Assembly (NCBI RefSeq): GCF_010122465.1
Contig: NZ_WLZY01000001.1
Span: 682,001-746,000 of the forward strand
Direction of reading: 5' to 3'
DNA from: Phytoactinopolyspora mesophila
Lineage (GTDB): Bacteria; Actinomycetota; Actinomycetes; Jiangellales; Jiangellaceae
Length of the DNA: 64,000 nucleotides
Part shown: piece by piece, positions 26,790 to 34,585 of the stretch
How positions within the stretch are numbered: the stretch's first letter is position 1
Layout of the letters: each line of letters starts with the position of its first letter
Position numbers and translations under genes: made by a program
The notes under the pieces: model-generated
The model's database searches: none
What the model was told of the DNA's origin: nothing
The model's input: the letters and a program-made list of their open reading frames with translations, nothing else

Positions 26790-26839
26790 TCATGAACATT
26801 AAGTGACCAATATGGTCACTTAATGTTCATGATCATCGG
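26783..26839. terminator. Perfect 27-bp palindrome overlapping the GDPD stop codon
   Basis: Arms 26783-26809 and 26813-26839 are exact reverse complements with a 3-base loop. The TGA at 26787-26789 is inside the left arm. The stem is AT-rich (TGATCATGAACATTAAGTGA) compared with its surroundings and has no T-tract. A transcription stop or mRNA-end structure is likely. Confidence 0.7.
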
Positions 26840-26916
26840 TGAGGGGTAGCGCTTATCACGCCTTGCCTGTGGACAGCAAGGTGCTATCCACACGGCAGGT
26901 GGCCGAGCATCACCAC

Positions 26917-27327
26917 ATGACAATCAACCTGTATCTGCCCTCCACCGACGACGTCCGTGCACACCTCGGCGCTGCCCGTCGGGCCGGTGTTCTGCCGGAG
27001 CGCTCTTTGCACTTCCTCGTCGGCGACTTCCACAACTTCGCGAAGATGGGGATCTTCGTCGACGACGTGCCGCCGGATCCGCCGCTCACCGAGCGAGTTC
27101 GGGTACTGCAGAACTCGCTGACGGTACTCTCAGAGGCTGTCGTCGTACACAGTGTCCTGCTGGCCATCAGCCGCCCTGGTGCTGCCGAGGTCACGTCCGG
27201 TGACCTCGACTGGCGCGATGCCTTCAGCACCGCCACGGCGGCGGCAGACATCACCAATCATGGCGTCTACCTCGTCACCGCCGCTCATGTGGGCCGGCTC
27301 GGCGGCCCGACGTCCATGGCCGCATGA
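26917..27327 (+). CDS. Hypothetical protein
   Basis: A 136-residue soluble protein that I do not recognise. It has no signal peptide or membrane segment; it is mostly helical by composition, with the stretch ERVRVLQNSLTVLSEAVVVHSVLLAI in the middle. The ATG at 26917 starts a clean N-terminus (MTINLYLP), but the ribosome binding site is poor, and in-frame GTGs at 26872 and 26839 would add a tail. It lies behind the palindrome that ends the GDPD gene and is convergent with def. Codon use resembles the neighbours, so it is probably real. Confidence 0.55.
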   Translation: MTINLYLPSTDDVRAHLGAARRAGVLPERSLHFLVGDFHNFAKMGIFVDDVPPDPPLTERVRVLQNSLTVLSEAVVVHSVLLAISRPGAAEVTSGDLDWRDAFSTATAAADITNHGVYLVTAAHVGRLGGPTSMAA

Positions 27328-27369
27328 ACGTCGTCGGGCGCACGAATGTCGGCAGCAGCATGAACGTCC

Positions 27370-27864
27370 TCAGTCGCCGAACCAGGCGCTGCGCCGGATC
27401 GCTTTCATCGCTCCTCGCCGCGTCGAGGCCTCCAGCCGGTGGATATACACGATGCCGTCGAGATGATCAACCTCGTGCTGCAGGCAGCGGGCCAGCTCCG
27501 CTCCGCCTTCGACACGCACCGGAGCGCCGTCGGCGTCCACGCCTTCCACGGCCGCGTAGGCCGCACGCCGAGTCGGGTACCACAATCCGGGGACCGACAG
27601 GCAGCCTTCGTCGCCGTCCTGTTCGCCGGAGGTCTCCACCAACGTCGGGTTGAAGACAACACCGCGTTGGCCTTCCACGCCGTAGGAAAAGGCACGGACC
27701 GGCACACCGATCTGCGGCGCGGCCACTCCCGCGCGGCCCGGAAGATCGAGGGTGTCGAGCAAGTCTTGGGCCAGCGCGTGGCTGAACTCACCGAATTCCT
27801 TGATCTCGTCAGCTACGGTGCGCAGCACCGGGTCGCCGTACAACCTGATCTCACGGACCGTCAA
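27370..27864 (-). CDS. def: Peptide deformylase
   Basis: A 164-residue metalloenzyme that removes the formyl group from the N-terminal methionine of nascent proteins. All three motifs are present: GVAAPQIG at residues 46-53, EGCLS at 86-90 (metal ligand Cys88) and HEVDH at 130-134 (metal-ligand histidines and catalytic Glu). It is divergent from rbpA and convergent with a hypothetical gene. No fmt gene is beside it. The C-terminal extension is short, as in actinobacterial class I enzymes. Confidence 0.95.
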   Translation of the reverse strand: MTVREIRLYGDPVLRTVADEIKEFGEFSHALAQDLLDTLDLPGRAGVAAPQIGVPVRAFSYGVEGQRGVVFNPTLVETSGEQDGDEGCLSVPGLWYPTRRAAYAAVEGVDADGAPVRVEGGAELARCLQHEVDHLDGIVYIHRLEASTRRGAMKAIRRSAWFGD

Positions 27865-28125
27865 TGTGGTTCACTCCCCTTCGATACCGGGCGATCACAC
27901 TACAACCGCCGGTTCACCCTGCGCACACTGCCTCAACCAGCGCCGAAGGCAGTAAACGAAGTCCCGCTCACCAGTGCTGTTCACGTCGTCTGTTTCCGTC
28001 GCCCCAGCACATACATCGCGGTAATATGGGTAAGCACGACGATGTGGTTGACACGATGTGTTTGAAGATCGGCGCATCACGTGAGCGGGGTCACTCGATT
28101 CGGTTCGCGTTGACGTCGCGTTTCC
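27865..28125. other. Divergent def/rbpA spacer without recognised gene
   Basis: No coding region is supported in this part of the 355-bp spacer. It should contain the promoter of def, which I could not place with confidence. The SigR-type promoter of rbpA follows at its right end. Confidence 0.4.
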
Positions 28126-28151
28126 GGAACACTGGCGTGGCTTCATCCGTT
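28126..28151 (+). promoter_or_regulatory. SigR-type promoter of rbpA
   Basis: GGAAC (28126-28130), an 18-bp spacer and GTT (28149-28151) match the SigR/SigH consensus GGAAY-N18/19-GTT. Transcription from here would leave a leader of about 60 bases before the rbpA ATG. rbpA of Streptomyces coelicolor is a known SigR target, which supports the call. Confidence 0.75.
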
Positions 28152-28219
28152 CCATTCATGCCGTCTAATCACACGACAGAGTTGTCCAGGGGCGTTCTAC
28201 GCTCCGGAAGGGTTTCTAC

Positions 28220-28609
28220 ATGTCTGAGCGTTCTACCCTACGTGGCTCTCGCCTCGGTGCCAGGAGCTACGAGGACGAGCGCGGCGTCGAGTTCGCTGAA
28301 CGTCAGGTCATCGCCTATGGCTGTTCGCTTGGTCACCTTTTTGAGGTGACCTTCTCCACCGAGGCCGAGGTACCTGCCCTCTGGGACTGTCCGCGCTGCG
28401 GGGCGGAGGCACTGCGTCAGGCGAGTGAGCGGCCCGAAGAAAAGCCGATGAAGCCGGCTCGGACGCACTGGGACATGCTGCTCGAGCGGCGGTCCATCGA
28501 AGACCTCGAGGCACTGCTCGACGAGCGCCTTGAACTCTTGCGAGCAGGCCTGCTTCCCGGAACCGCTCACCTAGCCGCCAACGTCCGCGACCGGAAGAAG
28601 AGCGCCTGA
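28220..28609 (+). CDS. rbpA: RNA polymerase-binding protein RbpA
   Basis: A 129-residue actinobacterial transcription factor that binds RNA polymerase and the principal sigma factor and stabilises open promoter complexes. The N-terminus LRGSRLGARSYE, the zinc-type core YGCSLGHLFEVTFS ... WDCPRCG, and the C-terminal sigma-interaction region THWDMLLERRSIEDLEALL are all typical. A second cysteine pair is present in CPRCG. It is preceded by a SigR-type promoter, fitting induction by thiol stress. It converges with the FxsA-family gene. Confidence 0.95.
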   Translation: MSERSTLRGSRLGARSYEDERGVEFAERQVIAYGCSLGHLFEVTFSTEAEVPALWDCPRCGAEALRQASERPEEKPMKPARTHWDMLLERRSIEDLEALLDERLELLRAGLLPGTAHLAANVRDRKKSA

Positions 28610-28630
28610 CAAATCGCGCTCATCGGGCGA

Positions 28631-29188
28631 TCAACTATCACGTTCCTCAGGGTCAGTCGAGTAATTGTCCCGGAACTGATCGTTGACCACTTCGCCCTCG
28701 ATCACGTCCGATCGTCCACGTGGCCGCTGCCCGGGCATCGGAGGGGTCGGGAAGGTCCTCAGGGCCGCCGCCGCCAGGCGGCGGCCCACGTTTTTACGCA
28801 CTGGCGGCAGCAACAACAGCAGAGCCGCGGCATCGGTCACGAAACCCGGAAAGACCAGCACGGTGCCGGCCAGCAGGGTGACCCCGGCGTCGGCGATCTT
28901 CTCCTGTGGAGTGGGCTCTGTCACCATCCCCGGATTTCGCAGTTCAGGGTTGGCCGTCATGGCAGCCTCGGCCGCGGCCGCGCGCAATGAACGCCAGGCA
29001 GTGAACCCGGCTCTACGCATCAGCCACAGTCCGATCACACTCGTCGAAAGCGCGAGCAGGATGGCCCAGCCGAAGCCGATCCAGTTGGCCACCATCACGA
29101 AGACGGCGATCTCCACCACGCCACCGATGAACGGCGCGAACGCACTGAGCCGCAACCGTCGTGTACGGCCCGCGTTAACTTGGCTCAT
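28631..29188 (-). CDS. FxsA-family membrane protein
   Basis: A 185-residue protein with membrane segments in APFIGGVVEIAVFVMVANW, FGWAILLALSTSVIGLWLMR and GTVLVFPGFVTDAAALLLLLPP. The pattern of two paired helices, then a PGFVTD motif and a third helix is typical of FxsA (cytoplasmic membrane protein named for suppression of phage T7 exclusion in E. coli). A hydrophilic tail follows. Its start overlaps the end of the ppm gene by 14 bases, so it is the last gene of the lnt-ppm operon. Function in actinobacteria is unknown. Confidence 0.85.
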   Translation of the reverse strand: MSQVNAGRTRRLRLSAFAPFIGGVVEIAVFVMVANWIGFGWAILLALSTSVIGLWLMRRAGFTAWRSLRAAAAEAAMTANPELRNPGMVTEPTPQEKIADAGVTLLAGTVLVFPGFVTDAAALLLLLPPVRKNVGRRLAAAALRTFPTPPMPGQRPRGRSDVIEGEVVNDQFRDNYSTDPEERDS

Positions 29189-29990
29189 GTTCTCGCCTCC
29201 CGGTCGGTTGTCGTGGCCTCAGCATGCTCATCAGCTGGCTGGCCCGGTGCTCGAGCCCCCAGCGAGTCACCCGTACGAGCGCTTCACGCACGATCGCCGC
29301 CCCCATTTTCGACTCGCCGTGCTCGCGCTCGACGAACGTGATGGGAACCTCCGCGACCCTCAGGCCAGCGCGCACTACTCTCCAGGCTATGTCGACCTGG
29401 AAGCAGTACCCCTGTGAGCGTACCTGTCCGACGTCGATGGTTCGAAGCGCAGAGGAACGAAATGCCCGGTATCCCCCAGTCGCGTCGCGGAGCCGGATAC
29501 CGAGCAAGATGCGGGTATAGGTGTTGCCCGCGCGAGAGAGCCACTCGCGGTGCTTGGGCCAGTTGACCACGCTGCCGCCCGGCACGTAACGCGAGCCCAG
29601 AACCAGGTCCGCTTCGGGTATGGCGGCCAGCAGTCTGGGCAGTTCCGACGGCTGATGTGACCCGTCGGCGTCCATCTCCACCACAATGTCGTACCCGTGG
29701 TCGAGCGCCCAGCCGAACCCGGCGACATACGCCGCGCCCAGGCCACCCTTGCCCGGACGATGAAGGACATGAACCCGCTGGTCACGTCTGCTTATTTGGT
29801 CAGCGAGAGCGCCGGTGCCGTCGGGTGAGCCGTCGTCGACCACGAGCACATGCGCTGCCGGCACGGATGCGTGCAGCCGTTCGATCGCGTTCTCGATGGT
29901 CAGAACTTCGTTGTAGGTAGGGATGATCACAAGTGTCCGGTCGCCCGGTCGACCCGGAGAGTCAACCGAGCCCGGGGCCTCTTCCGTCAC
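29175..29990 (-). CDS. ppm: Polyprenol monophosphomannose synthase
   Basis: A 271-residue GT2 glycosyltransferase that moves mannose from GDP-mannose to polyprenyl phosphate, the donor for outer steps of mannolipid and protein mannosylation. The GT-A nucleotide site LVIIPTYNEVLTIENAIERL, the DDGSPDGTG metal motif, EMDADGSHQPSEL and the late FVEREHGESKM are typical of DPM1/Ppm1. Overlap of its GTG with the stop of lnt (GTGA) means translational coupling. In mycobacteria the two activities are fused in one protein; here they are separate adjacent genes. Confidence 0.92.
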   Translation of the reverse strand: MTEEAPGSVDSPGRPGDRTLVIIPTYNEVLTIENAIERLHASVPAAHVLVVDDGSPDGTGALADQISRRDQRVHVLHRPGKGGLGAAYVAGFGWALDHGYDIVVEMDADGSHQPSELPRLLAAIPEADLVLGSRYVPGGSVVNWPKHREWLSRAGNTYTRILLGIRLRDATGGYRAFRSSALRTIDVGQVRSQGYCFQVDIAWRVVRAGLRVAEVPITFVEREHGESKMGAAIVREALVRVTRWGLEHRASQLMSMLRPRQPTGRREHEPS

Positions 29991-31582
29991 ATCCTGCTCC
30001 CAGCTTCCGATGACATCCCAGCTGGTACCATATCGGTCTTTTCGGCCGGGGCGGCATCAACCGCCCTCCCCCGTCGGAGCGTCGTGAGGCCCAGCCCGCC
30101 CAGAGCCCCTAGCGCCAGAGCCACGATGATCCACTCTGGCCAGGTTCCGACGGCCGTCGCGACGGTCCGAGCATCGGAAAGCGGCACCTCCGCCACCAGA
30201 ACGTCCTGCGTGAACAACTCGGCACGCTGCAGTACCTCGCCGTCCGGTGCCACGACGGCACTCACTCCGGCCAGGGCGGACACGATCACCGTGCGCCCGT
30301 GCTCGACCGCGCGAAATCTGGACATAGCCAGGTGTTGTTCGGTCATGGGTGAGTCGCGGAACGTCGCGTTGTTGGTCTGCACCGCCAGCACCTGACCACC
30401 CTCAACCACCGCGTCCCGGACGATCGCGTCGAAGCCCACCTCGAAACAGATGGCCATCCCGATGGAGCCGGCTGCGGTATCGAAGATCCCGGCCTCGTCA
30501 CCGGACACGAAGTCGCGCGGCTGACGGTCTACCGCGTCAGTGATCATCCGGGCGATGTTGCGCATCGGAATGTACTCGCCGAACGGCATCGGATGCCGCT
30601 TGATGTAGCTCTCGGCCGGCCCTGTCTCCGGGTGCCAGAGGACGGCGGTGTTCTCGACATTCTGCTCGTCCTCAGTCGGAACCCGGACGTTGACGAAGAC
30701 CGGCACACCGATGGTGTCGACCGCGTGCTGGATGTTGTCGTACGTCTGCTGGTCGCGGTAGGGGTTCATATCCGAGGAGTTCTCCGGCCACACCACGATA
30801 TCCGGTTGCTCGACCTCACCAGATGCGACGTCCGCGGCCAGCCGCTCGGTGACCTCCACATGGTTGTTGGTCACCACCCGGGCCCGCGAGTTGAAGTCCA
30901 GCCCCATCACCGGAACGTTGCCCTGCACCGTGGCAATCGTGACCGTCTCGCCGTCGGCGGCCGGCGGCGAGACCAGCAGGCCGGCCATGGTCAACCCACC
31001 CGCGGCCAGCCCCGCGGCCACCCGCATTCGCATGTTCCGGTTGACGACGATCCATGCGAGCAGGCCGCCGGTGAGTGCCACCGCGAACGAGACCAGCGGC
31101 GTCCCCCCGAGGGCACCCAAGCCCAGGAAGGGGGCGTCCACTTGGGCGAACGCGAGCTTGCCCCACGTCAACCCGCCCCACGGAACCCGGCCGCGCAATG
31201 CCTCCACAGCCACCCACACGGCGGCGATCCACAGCGGCCAGGCCGGGAGCCGCTGCACCAGGGTGAAACCGATGCCGAGCGGGACGAAGAACGCCGCCTG
31301 AAGAAGTGCGAGCAGAATCCAAGGCACCGGACCGACCTCTAGGCCGGTCCACCACATCAGCGGAAGGAAGAAAGCCAGACCGAACACGAAGCCGCTGAGC
31401 ATCGACAGCTTGAGGCTCTGTTCGCGCACTAGAAGGGCGAGCAACCCCGGGGCCAGGACAGCGAGGAACCACAGGTCGAAGGGTTGGAAGGCGAAGGCCA
31501 GCAAGAGACCGGCAAGAATCGCGCCTATGACGCGCGCCAGGGTCCGTCCGCCGATGGCCTTGCCAACCGCACTGACACTCAC
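29987..31582 (-). CDS. lnt: Apolipoprotein N-acyltransferase
   Basis: A 531-residue membrane enzyme that adds the third acyl chain to lipoproteins. About seven N-terminal helices are followed by a nitrilase-like domain. The catalytic triad is visible as Glu in VVWPENSSDM, Lys in ESYIKRHPMPFGEYIP and Cys in GMAICFEVGFDAIV. It closes with one further helix. It acts on lipoproteins such as the two binding proteins and the FKBP of this window. A GGAG eight bases upstream favours the GTG at 31582 over one at 31600. Confidence 0.92.
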   Translation of the reverse strand: MSVSAVGKAIGGRTLARVIGAILAGLLLAFAFQPFDLWFLAVLAPGLLALLVREQSLKLSMLSGFVFGLAFFLPLMWWTGLEVGPVPWILLALLQAAFFVPLGIGFTLVQRLPAWPLWIAAVWVAVEALRGRVPWGGLTWGKLAFAQVDAPFLGLGALGGTPLVSFAVALTGGLLAWIVVNRNMRMRVAAGLAAGGLTMAGLLVSPPAADGETVTIATVQGNVPVMGLDFNSRARVVTNNHVEVTERLAADVASGEVEQPDIVVWPENSSDMNPYRDQQTYDNIQHAVDTIGVPVFVNVRVPTEDEQNVENTAVLWHPETGPAESYIKRHPMPFGEYIPMRNIARMITDAVDRQPRDFVSGDEAGIFDTAAGSIGMAICFEVGFDAIVRDAVVEGGQVLAVQTNNATFRDSPMTEQHLAMSRFRAVEHGRTVIVSALAGVSAVVAPDGEVLQRAELFTQDVLVAEVPLSDARTVATAVGTWPEWIIVALALGALGGLGLTTLRRGRAVDAAPAEKTDMVPAGMSSEAGSRM

Positions 31583-31600
31583 GTGATGAGCTCCATCCAC

Positions 31601-33230
31601 CAGCTGTGATCACTGCACGCGCCCGGTTTGTCACTACCCCGGATGCGTTGGGGACGAGCCGGTTGCCGTATCCGGCGCCATAGACCAGCTGGCACGCAAC
31701 AGACTCCTCCGTGACGGTACAACGTCCCGGAAAGGCTCTAGGTGCCCGGGCACAGAGCTGCGCCCTCAGACTCGGCATAGAAAGATCCAGCGCGAGAGGG
31801 ACGCGGCCCAGCCGCCCTTCGGACCGAGTCGCGCTGCCGCCGGATGCGGCACGCGACCCGTTGTCTACTGGACGGCCGGGCCCGACCTGGTCTCACCCCG
31901 TGCCGCCGCGGGTGACGTGCCCGGGCCCCGCCGCGCAAGCGTAGGCCTGGTTCCTGAGGCGCTACGACATAATCGATCGGCGCCTCGGCCCCGGTCACGC
32001 TGCTTACCCGAGACATCTCCCCTTGGCGGTTCGTCCGCTGGTGGACTTCCTGCGACTCTGCTCCAGGACGTCGCACATGTCAACCACTTGCCGACCTGGG
32101 CAAACACAGCATCTGCGCAGGTCAACGATCTACCGGACCAGAGAATCGATCATGGAATAATTCATTTGATCTGGCTCGTCATGCACCATTCACCGGAATA
32201 GTTGCAGTATTTGAACACGTTATTCAACCGGAGTCATGCGGACAGTCAAGATCGTCCCGCCTTTCTGAAACCAGGAGCGCCGAGGCAGTTACCCAGCGCC
32301 CACAACTCAGCGCCCATATCTCAGGGCCCGCAACCCAGCATTCGTAACTCAGCATCTGCTGACTCGGGGTGAGCGCCATCCGCCCTGACGGTCAACAAGG
32401 CGTGAGAACCGGGCGCGTCCGGATGAACGATCAGCAAGGAGAACTCAGCAGGTCGGGCCTCAGCGACGCACTGCTCCGGGCGTGAGCGAATTTCTTCTTG
32501 ATCCACAGTCACATTCCCTATTGCCCCCAATGGACCCACCGACGGCGGGTCTAATCACGGCGTAGACCTGCCTTCGATACCAAGAACTGCACGAACCGAA
32601 CGGCTGAACCGATTCACGAGACGTTCTCGGTATCGAAGTTGGCCGCGACGGTCGCGTTCCCTGTTGGTCAACGGTGGGTTCCTTCCAGATACATGGGCTT
32701 GCCAAGGATCCGGCCAGAAGCCAGTCAACTCCATCACCGATTCCACCGGATTCCATTCCTGGCGCGCTCGGGTTCTACTCCGCAATCCGGACGCCGGCAC
32801 CGGCTCTCCGTCTCATAGCGCCTGCCTCGCAGCGACCACCCAACGGCCCGCCCGGCCCCCAGGCTCGCTCAGTTCCGCGCCAGTTCCGCGCCAGCCCCAC
32901 ACAGTCCGACAACCAGCCTCGCGAACCAGCCTCGCGAACCAGCCTCGCGAACCAGCCACACGACCAGTCCCACTCCAGTCCCACAACCAGTCCAACGGCC
33001 ACGCCCCCGCACCGACGGACCTCCCCCACCTCACGGGTGCCAACGCGACTCGCAACCACCCGTTGGGCGGCGTCACCTGGACGCCAAATCCTGCAACAAA
33101 GACCCACCCGGACCACTATGTCTTCAGGACATTATTGGCTGGTACCGTAAGACTTGCGGTCTCCATACGTGATCGTGGCAAATCTTCCCGTTTTTCTTAG
33201 GCCTTTGGTCTCGACACGAGGAGGTCGTGA
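31601..33230. other. 1.6-kb gene-poor interval
   Basis: No reading frame here has recognisable domains, and the short open frames on both strands overlap each other without a convincing start. The region holds degenerate repeats around 32300-32350 (CAACTCAGCGCCC-like), a 10-bp inverted repeat (CTTCGATACC near 32572 and its complement near 32628), an AT-rich patch at 32150-32230 and a tandem repeat tract at 32870-32995. The right end carries the promoter region and GAGGAGG site of lat. Old gene decay or an unrecognised RNA are possible. Confidence 0.5.
32870..32995. repeat. Tandem short repeats upstream of the lysine operon
   Basis: Two copies of an 11-bp unit (AGTTCCGCGCC) are followed by four copies of a 13-bp unit (AACCAGCCTCGCG; 32911-32962, last copy diverged) and then a degenerate CAGTCCCAC series. 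The unit lengths are not multiples of three and no gene spans them. They look like slippage products. Confidence 0.8.
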
Positions 33231-34571
33231 ATGGCTGTGCAGCTGAGCATCTCAGCCGACAAGGTCCACGCTGTGCTGAGCGAGCATGTACTCACCGATG
33301 GCTTCAAGCTCGTGCTCGACACCAAGGCGAGTCACGGAAGTTGGCTGGTGGACGCGCGCGATGGCAGCCGCTATCTCGACATGTACACGTTCTTCGCGTC
33401 TGCTCCGCTCGGCTGCAATCCGCCGGGTATCGTTGACGATCCCGAGTTCATGGCCGTGCTCGCGGAGATCGCCGCGAACAAGCCGGCCAACTCCGACATC
33501 TACTCGACGCATTTCGCGGAGTTCACCAGTACCTTCGCCCGGGTGCTCGGGGATCCCGCGCTCCCCCACCTGTTTTTCGTCGAAGGCGGTGCCCTCGCCG
33601 TCGAGAACGCCCTCAAGGCCGCCTTCGACTGGAAGAGCCGTCTCAACGAGTCCGCCGGCCGCGATCCCGCGCTCGGCAGCCGCGTCCTGCACCTGACCCG
33701 CGCGTTCCACGGCCGCAGCGGGTACACGATGTCGCTGACCAACACCGAGCCGAATAAAACCGACCGGTACCCGAAGTTCGACTGGCCGCGCGTTGACGTG
33801 CCGGCCATCCGGTTCCCGCTCCAGGACCATCTCGACGAGGTCATCGCCGCCGAGCAGCGAGCGTTGCAGCAGGCCCGGGACGCCTTCGCCGCCCACCCCC
33901 ACGATATCGCCGCGTTCATCTGCGAGCCGATTCAGGGCGAGGGCGGCGACAACCACATGCGCCCGGAATTCCTCCGTGCCATGCAGGACCTGGCCCATGA
34001 GCACGACGCACTTTTCGTCGTCGACGAGGTTCAGACCGGTGCTGGAACCACCGGAACCCCATGGGCGTACCAGCAACTCGGCCTCTCCCCCGACATCGTC
34101 GCCTTCTCGAAGAAGGTCCAGGTTGGCGGGATCATGGCGGGTGGCCGCATCGACGAGGTACCGGAGAACGTCTTCGCGGTGTCGGGCCGGATCAACTCCA
34201 CCTGGGGCGGCGGCCTGGTCGACATGGTCCGATCAAGGCGCATTCTCGAGATCATCGAACGTGACGGTTTGATCCAGGCGGCGAAGCCCAAGGGCGAGCA
34301 CCTTCTTTCCAGGCTGCGCTCGGCGGCTGACGACACCCCGCCCGGCTCGGTGTCCAACATCCGCGGCCGCGGCCTGATGGTCGCCGCGGATCTACGCGAC
34401 GGCGCGCTACGCGACGCTGTACTCGCAGACCTTCGCGAGGCAGAACACGTGATCGCGCTGCCGAGCGGACAACATGCGATTCGCTTCCGTCCCGCCTTGT
34501 CGGTGTCTCATGATGAGATCGATCACGCGGTGGCCGCATTCACCCGGGCTGTTATCCGCCAGACTTCATGA
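33231..34571 (+). CDS. lat: L-lysine 6-transaminase
   Basis: A 446-residue class III PLP aminotransferase that moves the epsilon-amino group of lysine to 2-oxoglutarate, giving aminoadipate semialdehyde (piperideine-6-carboxylate). Features diagnostic for LAT are FICEPIQGEGGDNHMRPEFL, VVDEVQTGAGTTGTPWAY and the PLP lysine in VAFSKKVQVGGIMAG, with INSTWGGGLVDMVR after it. A GAGGAGG site lies six bases ahead of the ATG. It begins a four-gene operon. In M. tuberculosis lat sits beside lrpA and near pcd; an Lrp gene lies 6 kb downstream here as well. Confidence 0.93.
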   Translation: MAVQLSISADKVHAVLSEHVLTDGFKLVLDTKASHGSWLVDARDGSRYLDMYTFFASAPLGCNPPGIVDDPEFMAVLAEIAANKPANSDIYSTHFAEFTSTFARVLGDPALPHLFFVEGGALAVENALKAAFDWKSRLNESAGRDPALGSRVLHLTRAFHGRSGYTMSLTNTEPNKTDRYPKFDWPRVDVPAIRFPLQDHLDEVIAAEQRALQQARDAFAAHPHDIAAFICEPIQGEGGDNHMRPEFLRAMQDLAHEHDALFVVDEVQTGAGTTGTPWAYQQLGLSPDIVAFSKKVQVGGIMAGGRIDEVPENVFAVSGRINSTWGGGLVDMVRSRRILEIIERDGLIQAAKPKGEHLLSRLRSAADDTPPGSVSNIRGRGLMVAADLRDGALRDAVLADLREAEHVIALPSGQHAIRFRPALSVSHDEIDHAVAAFTRAVIRQTS

Positions 34572-34585
34572 GAGGAACTCGTACC

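Noticed and set aside
31601-31800. Possible c-di-AMP or other riboswitch upstream of lnt
   Set aside because: Some short motifs recalled known aptamers, but the conserved cores could not be aligned.
32555-32800. 81-codon minus-strand frame with a PDPWQAHV stretch resembling a terminase start
   Set aside because: The match is a few residues only, with no Walker motif behind it and no phage genes nearby.
32870-32995. CRISPR-like repeats
   Set aside because: Units of 11-13 bp are head to tail without spacers, so this is a simple tandem repeat.
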